Positions 45,466-53,797 of a stretch of DNA of 64,000 bases are shown piece by piece. The position numbers and the translations under genes are program-made. The notes beneath the pieces were generated by a model, which saw only the letters and a program-made list of their open reading frames with translations, had not been told where the DNA came from and made no database searches. This DNA comes from Burkholderiaceae bacterium (GTDB lineage: Bacteria > Pseudomonadota > Gammaproteobacteria > Burkholderiales > Burkholderiaceae_E). The stretch lies in the NCBI GenBank assembly GCA_016710525.1, contig JADJVQ010000013.1:1-64000 (forward strand), read 5' to 3'. Each line of letters opens with the position of its first letter. Within the stretch, counting starts at the first letter, position 1.

Positions 45466-45535
45466 TACACGATACTGACCTGGGCAGCTTAGACCCGCTG
45501 GCAGGCGGCGGGCGCCCGACCCTCGAGGATCCGGC

Positions 45536-47005
45536 TTGAAGACCGAGACGCTCCTGAATTCCCTGCTGCGCGACCTGTGGGCGGACCTGCAGCAGCCCGA
45601 TGTGATGTGGCAGCTGGGCACGGTGGCGCTGTGCCTGCTGGCGGCCTGGCTGCTCGAACGCTGGGCCATTGCACGCTGGTATCGCAGCGAGCAGGCATCC
45701 GGCCGCGCCGCGCAGCCGCCTTGGAACGCACGCGATCGGGTGACTCGGCCGGACACGGGTGCGGACACGGGCGCGGACACGGGCGCAGGTACCGCTGCGG
45801 GAGCGGCTTCGGGTGCCGCTGCTGCATCAGCCGCGTCACCCGAACCGGTGGTCCGGCACGGCCTGCTGTCGGTCCAGGCTGCGCGCGACGCGCTGGGCCG
45901 TGTGGTATTCCCGGCCTTCGCTTCGACCCTCGTGATGGCCGCACGGCCGGTGCTGGGTTTGTGGCACCACACCCATCTGCTGCACGTTGCGCTGGTGCTG
46001 CTGGGGGCCCTGGCCGTGGTGCGCGGCATTGTCTACGTCATTTCCAAGCTGGCTAGAACGCGCTCGATCACCGCTTTCGAGCGCCTGCTGGTGCTGCTGG
46101 TCTGGATCACCGTGGCGCTGTACATCACCGGCTATGGCAGCGACGTGATCGCGCTGGCCGAATCCGTGGTGTTTCCGGTGGGCAAGCAGCGCATCTCGCT
46201 GTGGACGGTGCTGTCGGCCAGCTTCTGGGTGATGGCCACGCTGCTGGCGGCCCTCTGGCTGGGCGGCGTGCTCGAGTCCCGCCTGCTGTCGGTCGACACC
46301 GGCGACATGAGCGTGCGGGTTGCCCTGGCGCGTGTCCTTCGCGCCGTGCTGCTGCTGCTCGCGGTGCTGGTCGGGCTGTCGCTGGTGGGCCTGGACATCA
46401 CGGCGCTGTCGGTGTTCGGCGGGGCGCTGGGCGTGGGGATCGGTCTGGGCCTGCAGCGCATTGCCAGCAGCTACATCTCGGGATTCGTGGTGCTGCTCGA
46501 GCGGCGGGTGCGCCTGGGCGATTTCGTCACGGTCGACAAGTACCACGGCCAGGTGACCGAGATCCGGACCCGGTTCACGATCGTGCGCTCGGGCGAGGGG
46601 TGGGAAGCCATCGTGCCCAATGAAATGCTGATGGCCAACCCGGTGCAGAATTTTTCGAAGCAGGCGTCCTCGCGCCTGAAGAACCGGGTCACGGTGGCCT
46701 ACGGCACCGACCTCGATGCGCTGCTGCCCAAACTGATCGGGCTGGCGGCCGCTCATCCCCGGGTGCTGGCCGAACCGGGTCCGGCAGCCTTTCTGGTGGC
46801 GTTCGGCGCCGATGGGCTCGACCTGGAACTGGGCTATTCGATCGCCGATGCCGAGACCGGCCGGCAGCAGGTCTCATCCGAGATAAACCGTTCGATTTTG
46901 GCGACACTGACGGCCGATGGGATTGAAATACCGTATCCGCAACGCGAAATCAGGGTACTTAACCCTCCCCCGCCAGGTGCGGGGTACACTTCGCCCCAAT
47001 CTTGA
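45536..47005 (+). CDS. MscS-family mechanosensitive channel
   Basis: MscS channels open on membrane tension to release solutes on osmotic downshock. The start is a TTG with GAGGA upstream. The 489-residue protein has an N-terminal membrane helix, a flexible periplasmic or loop stretch with a TGAD repeat (about 73-84), several more helices, the pore helix (ALSVFGGALGVGIGLGLQRIASSYISGFVVLLE in part) and the beta domain with RVRLGDFVTV and IVPNEMLMANPVQNFS. It is larger than E. coli MscS and closer to YbdG/MscM-type members. Confidence 0.9.
   Translation: MKTETLLNSLLRDLWADLQQPDVMWQLGTVALCLLAAWLLERWAIARWYRSEQASGRAAQPPWNARDRVTRPDTGADTGADTGAGTAAGAASGAAAASAASPEPVVRHGLLSVQAARDALGRVVFPAFASTLVMAARPVLGLWHHTHLLHVALVLLGALAVVRGIVYVISKLARTRSITAFERLLVLLVWITVALYITGYGSDVIALAESVVFPVGKQRISLWTVLSASFWVMATLLAALWLGGVLESRLLSVDTGDMSVRVALARVLRAVLLLLAVLVGLSLVGLDITALSVFGGALGVGIGLGLQRIASSYISGFVVLLERRVRLGDFVTVDKYHGQVTEIRTRFTIVRSGEGWEAIVPNEMLMANPVQNFSKQASSRLKNRVTVAYGTDLDALLPKLIGLAAAHPRVLAEPGPAAFLVAFGADGLDLELGYSIADAETGRQQVSSEINRSILATLTADGIEIPYPQREIRVLNPPPPGAGYTSPQS
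45753..45788 (+). repeat. Three 12-bp tandem repeats inside the MscS gene
   Basis: Three near-identical 12-bp units (ACACGGGTGCGG type) encode TGAD-TGAD-TGAG. The unit length keeps frame, so copy number can change without breaking the protein. Confidence 0.8.
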
Positions 47006-47028
47006 CTGGGCATTTCGGAGGCAACACT

Positions 47029-48225
47029 TTGGTCGATGCAGTACTGTCGTTTCTGGACACGGGTTTGCTCGATTTTGCCTGGTGGCAGATCGTGATCTAC
47101 ACGCTGGTGGTGACGCACATCACCATCGCGGGCGTGACCATCTATCTGCACCGGTGCCAGGCGCACCGTGCCCTCGACCTGCATCCGGTCGTGTCGCACT
47201 TCTTCCGGTTCTGGCTCTGGTTCACCACCGGCATGGTGACGCGCGAGTGGGCTGCCATTCACCGCAAGCATCACGCCCGCTGCGAAACGCCTGACGATCC
47301 CCACAGCCCCCAGACGCGCGGCCTGCGCAAAGTGCTGCTCGAGGGCTCGGAGCTGTATCGCGAAGAGGCGCGCAACCGCGAAACCATCGAGAAGTTCGGC
47401 CATGGCACGCCCGACGACTGGATCGAGCGCCACCTGTACACGCCTTATTCGTATCTGGGGGTGTATTTCACGCTGGCGCTGTGCGTGACGCTGTTCGGCG
47501 CCATCGGCCTGACCGTGTTCGCCATCCAGATGCTGTGGATCCCGATCACCGCCGCGGGCATCATCAATGGCGTGGGCCACTACTATGGATATCGCAACTG
47601 GGATTGCCCTGACGCCAGCACCAATGTCTTTCCCTGGGGAATCCTGATCGGCGGCGAAGAACTGCACAACAACCACCACGCCTTCGCCAGTTCCGCCAAG
47701 CTGTCGGCCAAGTGGTACGAGTTCGACATCGGCTGGATGTACATCCGGATCATGAGCCTGCTGGGCCTGGCCACCGTGCGCCGCCTGGCGCCCAAGCCGA
47801 AGTTCGCGCAGGCCAAGCCGGTGATCGACGTCGATACTCTGCAGGCCGTGATCGCCCATCGATACGACATGATGGCGGCGTTCGCCGATTCGCTGCGCCG
47901 TGCCTGCGCCGAAGAAGCGCGTCGTCTCGGGTCGAACAATGGCCGCGAAGTGGCCGCGCTGACTGCCGCGCGCCGCTGGCTGGTGATCGATGCCGGCAAA
48001 TGGACCGCAGAACAGAAAGCGCGCGTCGGCGAGGTCTTTGCCGCCAGCGACAGCGTGCGCAAGCTGGTCGAGATGCGCCAGGAACTGGCCTCGATCTGGG
48101 AGCGTTCCACGCTGAACAAGGACCAGCTGCTGGTTCAACTGCAGCAGTGGCTCGCACGGGCCGAAGCCAGCGGCATGCGCCCGCTGCAGGACCTGGCCCT
48201 TCGGGTTCGACGCTACGCAGCCTAG
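47029..48225 (+). CDS. Membrane fatty acid desaturase
   Basis: The enzyme inserts a double bond into fatty-acyl chains using a di-iron centre. Three histidine boxes are present: HRCQAH (41-46), HRKHH (78-82) and EELHNNHH. GGAGG seven bases before a TTG at 47029 fixes the start (398 residues); the more upstream TTG at 47002 overlaps the MscS stop and lacks a ribosome site. Beyond the desaturase core is a helical, charged C-terminal extension of about 130 residues (from KPVIDVDTLQ) seen in betaproteobacterial relatives. It probably helps adjust membrane fluidity. Confidence 0.9.
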   Translation: MVDAVLSFLDTGLLDFAWWQIVIYTLVVTHITIAGVTIYLHRCQAHRALDLHPVVSHFFRFWLWFTTGMVTREWAAIHRKHHARCETPDDPHSPQTRGLRKVLLEGSELYREEARNRETIEKFGHGTPDDWIERHLYTPYSYLGVYFTLALCVTLFGAIGLTVFAIQMLWIPITAAGIINGVGHYYGYRNWDCPDASTNVFPWGILIGGEELHNNHHAFASSAKLSAKWYEFDIGWMYIRIMSLLGLATVRRLAPKPKFAQAKPVIDVDTLQAVIAHRYDMMAAFADSLRRACAEEARRLGSNNGREVAALTAARRWLVIDAGKWTAEQKARVGEVFAASDSVRKLVEMRQELASIWERSTLNKDQLLVQLQQWLARAEASGMRPLQDLALRVRRYAA

Positions 48226-48264
48226 ATTGGCGGCGCCGCGTTGGCGGCGCCCGATCTGACACAG

Positions 48265-48291
48265 GCCGGCTCCTGAGGGCCGGTTTTTTTT
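48265..48291 (+). terminator. Rho-independent terminator after the desaturase gene
   Basis: CCGGCTC and GGGCCGG form a 7-bp stem (one G-T pair) followed directly by eight T (48284-48291). It lies 40 bp past the desaturase stop and before the convergent methyltransferase. Confidence 0.8.
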
Positions 48292-48321
48292 CGGCGTCCG
48301 CGGGTCAGGCAGGCCGGCTCG

Positions 48322-49091
48322 TCAATCGAGGCGCAGGACGCGATACGCCTCGGTGCGATACGGAAAGCGGATCTCGGCCTGTCCGGCCAGGGCCGGGTGG
48401 GTGTCGACCAGCGCCTGCAGGCGGGCGGCCACCCGGGCTTTTTCTTCGGCGGCCAGCGCGGCGATGAAGCTCACCGACAGGAATCGATCCAGAATGACCT
48501 GCTGGGCCGACCCCACATGCTGGTACTCGAAGCCGCTCAGCTCCAGCGGCGCGAACCGTGCGTGCGCGAACGGCTTGCGCCAATCCCCCTTGTAGTAGCG
48601 CGGCGCATCGCCCTCGTAGGGCGTGATGATGCGGGTGATCTCGGCCACCCAGTCGACCGATTCGTCGCGCACGTTCCAGACCAGCCCGAGGCGCCCGCCC
48701 GGCTTGAGCACTCGATGCATGTCGGCCAGCGCCGCATCGTGGCGAACCAGTGGAAGGCCTGGGCGCAAACCAGCACATCGACCGAGGCCGGCGCCAGTGG
48801 CATCTGCTCGGCAACGCCAGCCAGCAGGCGTACCTGCGGCAGCGCCTTGCTGAGCTGGGCCCGCATCGCCGCCACCGGCTCGATCGCGGTGACGCTGGCG
48901 CCGGTGGCCACCAGCAGGCGGGTGAACTTGCCCGTACCCGCGCCCAGGTCGACGACCGCCGTGCCGGCGCCGATCCCGAGGTCATCGGTCAGCCAGCGTC
49001 CCATCGCCGCGGGATACTCCGGGCGGCCGCGTTCGTAGGTCTGCGCTTCGCCTGAAAACCCGCGTCGGGCCGCATCATGCAATTCGGACAT
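48322..49091 (-). pseudogene. Frameshifted SAM-dependent methyltransferase
   Basis: The N-terminal two thirds (from 49091) read MSELHDAARRGFSGEA and contain the SAM motif VVDLGAGTGKFTRLL and AFHWFA; the rest continues in another frame with HDAALADMHRVLKPGGRLGLVWNVRDE. One base is missing near 48741-48742 (a short C run on the coding strand); restoring it gives a 256-residue class I methyltransferase of the UbiE/YcgJ-like group. The substrate is unknown. Sequence on both sides is well kept, so error or very recent mutation is likely. Confidence 0.8.
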
Positions 49092-49138
49092 CCTGAAACC
49101 TCCGGGGTCGGGGCGGGTACCGGGTGCGGCACTCGGCC

Positions 49139-49166
49139 AAAAAAAAGCCCCGCATCAGCGGGGCTT
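49139..49166 (-). terminator. Rho-independent terminator of the rpmB-rpmG operon
   Basis: AAGCCCCGC (49145-49153) pairs with GCGGGGCTT (49158-49166) around a 4-base loop, and eight T follow on the minus strand (49146-49139, sharing the closing A-T pairs). It separates the ribosomal protein genes from the methyltransferase gene. Confidence 0.85.
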
Positions 49167-49231
49167 CGAGGGTTGTGCATCCGTTGGCGCGAAGCGCGCG
49201 GACAGCGGGCCCTGTGAATACCGGGTCGTAC

Positions 49232-49387
49232 TTATTTGATCTTGGTTTCTTTGTAGGCAACGTGCTTGCGGGCGACGGGATCGAATTTCATGATCTCCAT
49301 CTTCTCGGGCTTGGTGCGCTTGTTCTTGGTGGTGGTGTAGAAATGGCCGGTGCCGGCCGTCGACTCGAGCTTGATCTTGTCACGCAT
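49232..49387 (-). CDS. rpmG: 50S ribosomal protein L33
   Basis: The 51-residue frame reads MRDKIKLESTAGTGHFYTTT, then KNKRTKPEKMEIMKFDPVAR and KHVAYKETKIK, a full L33. It has none of the four zinc-binding cysteines, so it is the zinc-independent (C-minus) form. It lies 28 bp downstream of rpmB, the usual order, and is too short for most automatic ORF lists. GGAG precedes the ATG. Confidence 0.97.
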   Translation of the reverse strand: MRDKIKLESTAGTGHFYTTTKNKRTKPEKMEIMKFDPVARKHVAYKETKIK

Positions 49388-49415
49388 GGCGCATGGCTCC
49401 TGGAGGGTGGGTGAC

Positions 49416-49652
49416 CTAGACGGGCTGACCGGCGGCGCGCAGGTCGGCGAGCACCACTTCGATGCCCTTCTTGTCGATCAGGCGCAGTGCGGCATTGGTC
49501 AGGCGCAGGCGCACCCAGCGGTTTTCGCCTTCAACCCAGAACCGGCGCGACTGCAGATTGGGCAGGAAGCGACGTTTCGTCTTGTTGTTGGCGTGTGAGA
49601 CATTGTTGCCAACCATCGGCTTCTTGCCGGTCACCTGGCATACGCGGGCCAT
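49416..49652 (-). CDS. rpmB: 50S ribosomal protein L28
   Basis: The 78-residue protein starts MARVCQVTGKKPMVGNNVSH and continues ANNKTKRRFLPNLQ and WVRLRLTNAALRLIDKKGIE, a complete L28. GGAG lies six bases before the ATG at 49652; the longer open frame upstream is not part of the family. It is co-transcribed with rpmG. Confidence 0.98.
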   Translation of the reverse strand: MARVCQVTGKKPMVGNNVSHANNKTKRRFLPNLQSRRFWVEGENRWVRLRLTNAALRLIDKKGIEVVLADLRAAGQPV

Positions 49653-49885
49653 GATCAACTCCTTGGAAATGCCGCCACCGAGAACGGGTCCCTGGAGGGA
49701 CCGCTGCACATCGGATGGGGCTGGCGTGGTGGGTATGTGATTGGGGCTGGCGATCGAGGGGGGCAAAAATGGCGTTCAGATCGTGCCGAGCCAGCGTGAT
49801 GAACCATCCCTAAACGCCGGGATTAGTTGCAAAGCCCGCGATTGTGCGCTGAATTTTGCCGGATGTCCAGTTGCCGGGCCGGGCC

Positions 49886-50502
49886 CTAGAGCCAGCCGCG
49901 CTCGGCAAACGACACGCACTGGTTGCCGGCGACGATCAGGTGGTCGAGCACCCCGATGTCGAGCTGGCCGAGGGCCGCGCGCAGGGCGTCGGTGAGCAGG
50001 CGGTCGGCGACACTGGGTTCGGCCACCCCGACGGATGATTGTGCGCCAGGATGACCGCGGCCGCATTCAGGCCGAGCGCCGCGCGTGCGACTTCGCGCGG
50101 ATAGACCGCCGTCTGGGTCAGGGTGCCGCGGAACAGCTCGCGCGCCGCGATCACCCGATGCTGGCTGTCGACGAACACCCCCACGAAACATTCGGCGGGC
50201 CGGTCGCGCAGCCACAACAGCAGGAAGCGGCGCACCGCGGCCGGCGAGCTGAGCACGTCGCGCTCGGCGAGCTCTTCGAGCGCGGCGCGGCGCATCAGCT
50301 CGGTCATGGCGCGCAGACGCTGCCAGCGCAGCGTGGGCACGCCGGGCGGCGGCTCCGGCCCGAGCAGCCGGCGCAGGCTGCCGCAGGCGGCCAGCTCGCG
50401 CCCGGCCCGGCCCAGCGCGGCCGGCCCCTGGCGGCCATCGAGCGCCAGCGCGAGCAGCTGCAGGCTGCTGGGCGATGCGGTGACGCGGCCCCGTGCGCGC
50501 AA
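49886..50502 (-). pseudogene. radC: RadC/JAMM-domain protein, frameshifted and short at its N-terminus
   Basis: RadC (DUF2466) proteins carry a JAMM metal-binding domain; their role in DNA metabolism is still debated. The helical N-terminal part (LQLLALALDGRQG, ACGSLRRLL) and most of the JAMM domain (FVGVFVDSQHRVI, VILAHNHPSG) are in one frame. The rest (VAEPSVADRLLTDALRAALGQLDIGVLDHLIV) is given here by its parts VAEPSVADRLL and LGQLDIGVLDHLIV and lies in the next frame. A G is missing in a G-run (C-run 50026-50029 on the plus strand). The first 20-30 residues expected for the family run into an abnormal G/C-only block, so the true start is not visible. Confidence 0.85.
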
Positions 50503-50636
50503 GCCCGGGGGGGGGCCCCGGGGGCGGGGCCCCCGGGGGGGCCCTGCGGGGGGCCCCCCCGCGGGCGGGCGGGTGCCGGCGGCCCCGCCCCCGGCGCCGG
50601 GGCCCCCGCCCCGGGCGCGCCCGCCGCCGCCGCGCC
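50503..50636. other. 134-bp block of almost pure G and C
   Basis: Only two of the 134 bases (T at 50545 and 50574) are not G or C, with long homopolymer runs of G and C. It replaces the expected 5' end of radC and the leader of slpA. The flanks have normal composition. It may be an assembly or base-calling artefact, or a real low-complexity expansion. Confidence 0.85.
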
Positions 50637-50658
50637 TGACTTACAATTCGATGCACCC

Positions 50659-51114
50659 ATGAACACCCCTCCCGTTCTCGTCACCGCGGATTCCCATCTC
50701 ACGCTGCACTACCGGATCAGTCTGGCGGACGGCGCGGGCGATGTCGTTAGCACCTTTGGCGGTCCGCCGGCCACCTTGCAGATGGGCTTCGGCCAATTGG
50801 CCGAGCCGCTCGAACAGTGCCTGCTGGGCCTGGCCCAGGGCAGCCGGGCGGTGTTCGATCTCGAGCCGGCGGCCGGTTTCGGCGAGCGCAATCCGGCGCT
50901 GCTGCAGCGGCTCACGCTGGCGGCGCTGAAGTCCAATGCGCCGGAGGGCACCACCTGGGAGCCTGGCGATCTGGTCGACTTTCCGGCACCCGATGGCAGC
51001 CGCTACACCGGTGTGCTCAAGGAACTCGACGAGCGATCGGCGCTGTTCGACTTCAACCATCCCCTGGCCGGTCATCGCGTCTGCTTCGAAGTGCAGATCA
51101 TCGCGGTGCTCTGA
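50659..51114 (+). CDS. slpA: SlpA-type FKBP peptidyl-prolyl isomerase
   Basis: The 151-residue protein has the SlyD/SlpA plan: an FKBP half with VTADSHLTLHYRISL and the insert-in-flap domain around PAAGFGERNPALLQRL, ending in FDFNHPLAGHRVCFEVQI. It speeds proline isomerisation and may act as a chaperone. It lacks the His-rich tail of SlyD. It lies 34 bp before ispH, the common neighbour. Its own promoter region overlaps the abnormal G/C block. Confidence 0.92.
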   Translation: MNTPPVLVTADSHLTLHYRISLADGAGDVVSTFGGPPATLQMGFGQLAEPLEQCLLGLAQGSRAVFDLEPAAGFGERNPALLQRLTLAALKSNAPEGTTWEPGDLVDFPAPDGSRYTGVLKELDERSALFDFNHPLAGHRVCFEVQIIAVL

Positions 51115-51148
51115 ACCGTCGGCCCGTTTGTCGCTCGGAGCCCCAGAC

Positions 51149-52081
51149 ATGCAAGCCCTGCTCGCCCAACCCCGCGGATTCTGTGCCGGCGTCGATCGGG
51201 CGATCGACATCGTCGAGCGGGCGCTGGCGCTGCAGGGCGCCCCCATCTATGTGCGCCACGAGATCGTGCACAACGACCACGTGGTGGCGGACCTGCGCGG
51301 CAAGGGCGCGGTATTCGTCGAATCGCTGGACGATGTGCCTGCGGGATCGACGGTCATCTTTTCGGCTCACGGGGTCGCCCGATCGGTGCGCGACGAGGCG
51401 CAGGCGCGCGGCCTGAAGGTGTTCGATGCCACCTGTCCGCTGGTCACCAAGGTCCATGTCGAAGTGTCGCGGATGCGCCGCGAGGGTCGCGATGTGGTGA
51501 TGATCGGCCATGCCGGTCATCCGGAGGTGCAGGGCACGATGGGTCAGGCCGACGACGGCATTCATCTGGTCGAGTCGGTCGCCGATGTGGCGCGTCTGCA
51601 GGTGGCCGATCCCCGGCAGCTGGGATATGTCACCCAGACCACGCTGTCGGTCGACGATTGCCGCGAGATCATCGCGGCCTTGCGCGAGCGCTTTCCGGGC
51701 GTGGCCGAACCCAAGAAGCAGGACATCTGCTACGCCACCCAGAATCGCCAGGATGCGGTGAAGTTCATGGTGCCGCAGTGCGATCTGGTGCTGGTGATCG
51801 GCTCGCCGACGAGTTCCAACAGCAATCGGCTGCGCGAGGTCGCTCAAAAGATGGGCTGCGAGGCGCATCTGATCGGATCGGCTCAGGAGCTGCAGCCGGC
51901 CTGGCTCGTCGGGCGCCGGCGGGTCGGCATCACCGCGGGCGCCTCCGCGCCCGAAGTGCTGGTGACCGAGCTCCTTGCGCGGCTGCGCGAGCTCGGCGTG
52001 AACGGCGTGCGCCAGCTGCCCGGCGTCCAGGAGGACACCGCTTTCCCCCTGCCCAAGGGACTGTCGGCGCCTGCGCCCTGA
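51149..52081 (+). CDS. ispH: 4-hydroxy-3-methylbut-2-enyl diphosphate reductase
   Basis: IspH makes IPP and DMAPP in the last step of the non-mevalonate isoprenoid pathway with a 4Fe-4S cluster. The three cluster cysteines are in PRGFCAGVDRA, FDATCPLVTKVH and VPQCDLV, and the catalytic Glu region is GTMGQ. The 310 residues match the family, and GGAG precedes the ATG. Confidence 0.97.
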   Translation: MQALLAQPRGFCAGVDRAIDIVERALALQGAPIYVRHEIVHNDHVVADLRGKGAVFVESLDDVPAGSTVIFSAHGVARSVRDEAQARGLKVFDATCPLVTKVHVEVSRMRREGRDVVMIGHAGHPEVQGTMGQADDGIHLVESVADVARLQVADPRQLGYVTQTTLSVDDCREIIAALRERFPGVAEPKKQDICYATQNRQDAVKFMVPQCDLVLVIGSPTSSNSNRLREVAQKMGCEAHLIGSAQELQPAWLVGRRRVGITAGASAPEVLVTELLARLRELGVNGVRQLPGVQEDTAFPLPKGLSAPAP

Positions 52082-52210
52082 CCGACGGTCGATTGCGAGC
52101 GAACGCTCGCTCGCAGATCGCGCCGCCTGTCCGTCCTCGTTAGCGTTCGTCGGTCAGTGATCGCTCCACCTGGGGGCACTGCCTAGACTCCGTCGCAAAG
52201 GAGTCGACCA

Positions 52211-52627
52211 ATGAACGCCCGAGGATTCTCGCTTATCGAACTGATGATCGTGGTGGCGGTCGTTGCGATCCTGTCGGCGGTCGCCATACCGTCCTACCGC
52301 GATTACACGATCCGCGCCCAGCTCATCGAGGCCACCAATGCCCTGTCCGACACGAGGGTGCGGATGGAGCAGTTCTACGCCGACAACCGCACCTATGGCG
52401 CGGGCGCCTGCGGGATCGCGATGCCGGTCCTCGAGCGCTTCACGCTGGCCTGCGCCACGACAGCGGCCGGCCAGGGTTACACGATCACCGCCGACGGCAA
52501 TACGACCGTGGCCGGCTTCCGGTTCAGCATCGATCAGGCCAATACCCGTTCGACGCTGGCCTGGGGCGCGTCCTGGGGTGCCGTGCCGGCGACCGGCGCG
52601 ACCCGCTGGCTGATCCGGAAGGGCTGA
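52211..52627 (+). CDS. pilE: Type IV pilin (PilE-like minor pilin)
   Basis: The product starts MNARGFSLIELMIVVAVVAI, a prepilin peptidase site (cut before F, with E at +5) and the hydrophobic N-terminal helix. The rest is a small globular domain with one cysteine pair and the YxAxNxTYG-type repeat region of PilE. AAAGGAG precedes the ATG. It opens a six-gene operon for pilus initiation and adhesion; a minor rather than major pilin role is inferred from this setting. Confidence 0.9.
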   Translation: MNARGFSLIELMIVVAVVAILSAVAIPSYRDYTIRAQLIEATNALSDTRVRMEQFYADNRTYGAGACGIAMPVLERFTLACATTAAGQGYTITADGNTTVAGFRFSIDQANTRSTLAWGASWGAVPATGATRWLIRKG

Positions 52628-52628
52628 T

Positions 52629-53249
52629 GTGACGACGCGGCGGTTCCCCAGGCGCCGGCTGGCCGGATTCTCCATCGTCGAACTCGTGATCGCGATGCTG
52701 GTCGGGGCGATTCTGCTGCGGCTGGCGGCTCCTTCGTTCGCCAACTGGATCGCCAATCAGCGCGTGCGCAGCACCGCCGAGGCGCTGCTGCACGGACTGA
52801 ACGTCGCGCGCTCCGAAGCCCTGCGCCGCAACGCCCGGGTGCTGTTCAGGATGCCCGGCGCCAATGGCGGCGAAAGCGCCTGGCAGGTCTGCCAGGTGGT
52901 TCAGGGAGGCTTCGGCTGCGACGGTGCCGTGCCGGTGATCCAGGTGCGCGACGGTGGCGAAGAATCGGGCAATGCCCGGGTCGGGGCGACCAACGATGTG
53001 GCCCTGGTGGCGCCCGGTGCGTTCGCCGGCGCCTTGTCTGCAGGCGCCGGTGTGCCGGCGGCCGTGATGTTCGACGGCCGCGGCCGTCTGGTCAATGCGA
53101 TCGGCTGGGCGAACACCCTGCGCATGGACGTGCGTGACAACACGATGAGCACTTCCGATGAACGGCGTCTGGTCGTGGCGGTGAGCGCCAGTGGCGGGGC
53201 CCGCATGTGCGATCCGCTGGCTGGTGCCGGCAATCCGCGAGCCTGCTGA
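52629..53249 (+). CDS. fimT: GspH/FimT-family minor pseudopilin
   Basis: The prepilin motif is RRLAGFSIVELVIAMLVGAI, with cleavage before F and E at +5. The globular part has the FimT/GspH pattern, with helix NVARSEALRRNARVLF early and a beta-rich end with two cysteines. Translation starts at a GTG one base after the pilE stop. It is a pilus-tip or initiation subunit in type IV pili. Confidence 0.88.
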   Translation: MTTRRFPRRRLAGFSIVELVIAMLVGAILLRLAAPSFANWIANQRVRSTAEALLHGLNVARSEALRRNARVLFRMPGANGGESAWQVCQVVQGGFGCDGAVPVIQVRDGGEESGNARVGATNDVALVAPGAFAGALSAGAGVPAAVMFDGRGRLVNAIGWANTLRMDVRDNTMSTSDERRLVVAVSASGGARMCDPLAGAGNPRAC

Positions 53250-53260
53250 GGAGACGGCGA

Positions 53261-53797
53261 GTGCAACATTTTCCGATGCCATGGCGCAGCGCGCGGGCGA
53301 GATCCCGTCATCGGCGCGCGCTCGCACACTTCGTGCGCAGCGGCCAGCGCGGCGTCGTCCTGGTCGAAGCGCTGATCGCGATCCTGATCTTCTCGCTGGG
53401 CATCCTCGGAGTCGTGGGCATGCAGGCGCGATCGGTGCAGGTGATGACCGAAGCGACGTTCCGCGCGCAGGCCGCCCAGCACGCCTCCGAACTGCTGTCC
53501 GAAATGTGGACCGCCGATCCCGGCCAGCGCGCCAATCTGTATTCGAGCAGCGCTTCCTCGCCGATCCGCTACACGCAGTGGAAGACCCGCATGACCACCG
53601 GCTCGCTCGCGCTGCCGGGCGTGGCGGGCAATCCGCCGCAGGTCACGGTGAACACCCAGCAGGTTGCCTATTCGGCGGTCGGAGCCGGCAGCCAGACCGT
53701 GTCCGCGGTGACGATCACGGTCTTCTGGCAGCCCCCGGGTGTGTCGACGCCCAGCTCCTACACGACGACCGCGATGATCATGGAGCCGCAGTCATGA
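53261..53797 (+). CDS. pilV: PilV-type minor pilin
   Basis: A GTG with GAGGAG upstream starts the 178-residue protein; the prepilin site is QRGVVLVEALIAILIFSLGI with E at +5. The N-terminal leader of about 30 residues is long and basic. The end overlaps pilW by four bases. PilV helps build the initiation complex with PilW, PilX and PilY1. Confidence 0.9.
   Translation: MQHFPMPWRSARARSRHRRALAHFVRSGQRGVVLVEALIAILIFSLGILGVVGMQARSVQVMTEATFRAQAAQHASELLSEMWTADPGQRANLYSSSASSPIRYTQWKTRMTTGSLALPGVAGNPPQVTVNTQQVAYSAVGAGSQTVSAVTITVFWQPPGVSTPSSYTTTAMIMEPQS

Noticed and set aside
45753..45788. Repeats in the MscS gene as a phase-variation switch
   Set aside because: The 12-bp unit keeps the reading frame, so copy changes would alter length but not switch the gene off.
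47002..47028. TTG start for the desaturase overlapping the MscS stop
   Set aside because: GGAGG is placed correctly for the TTG at 47029, not for 47002.
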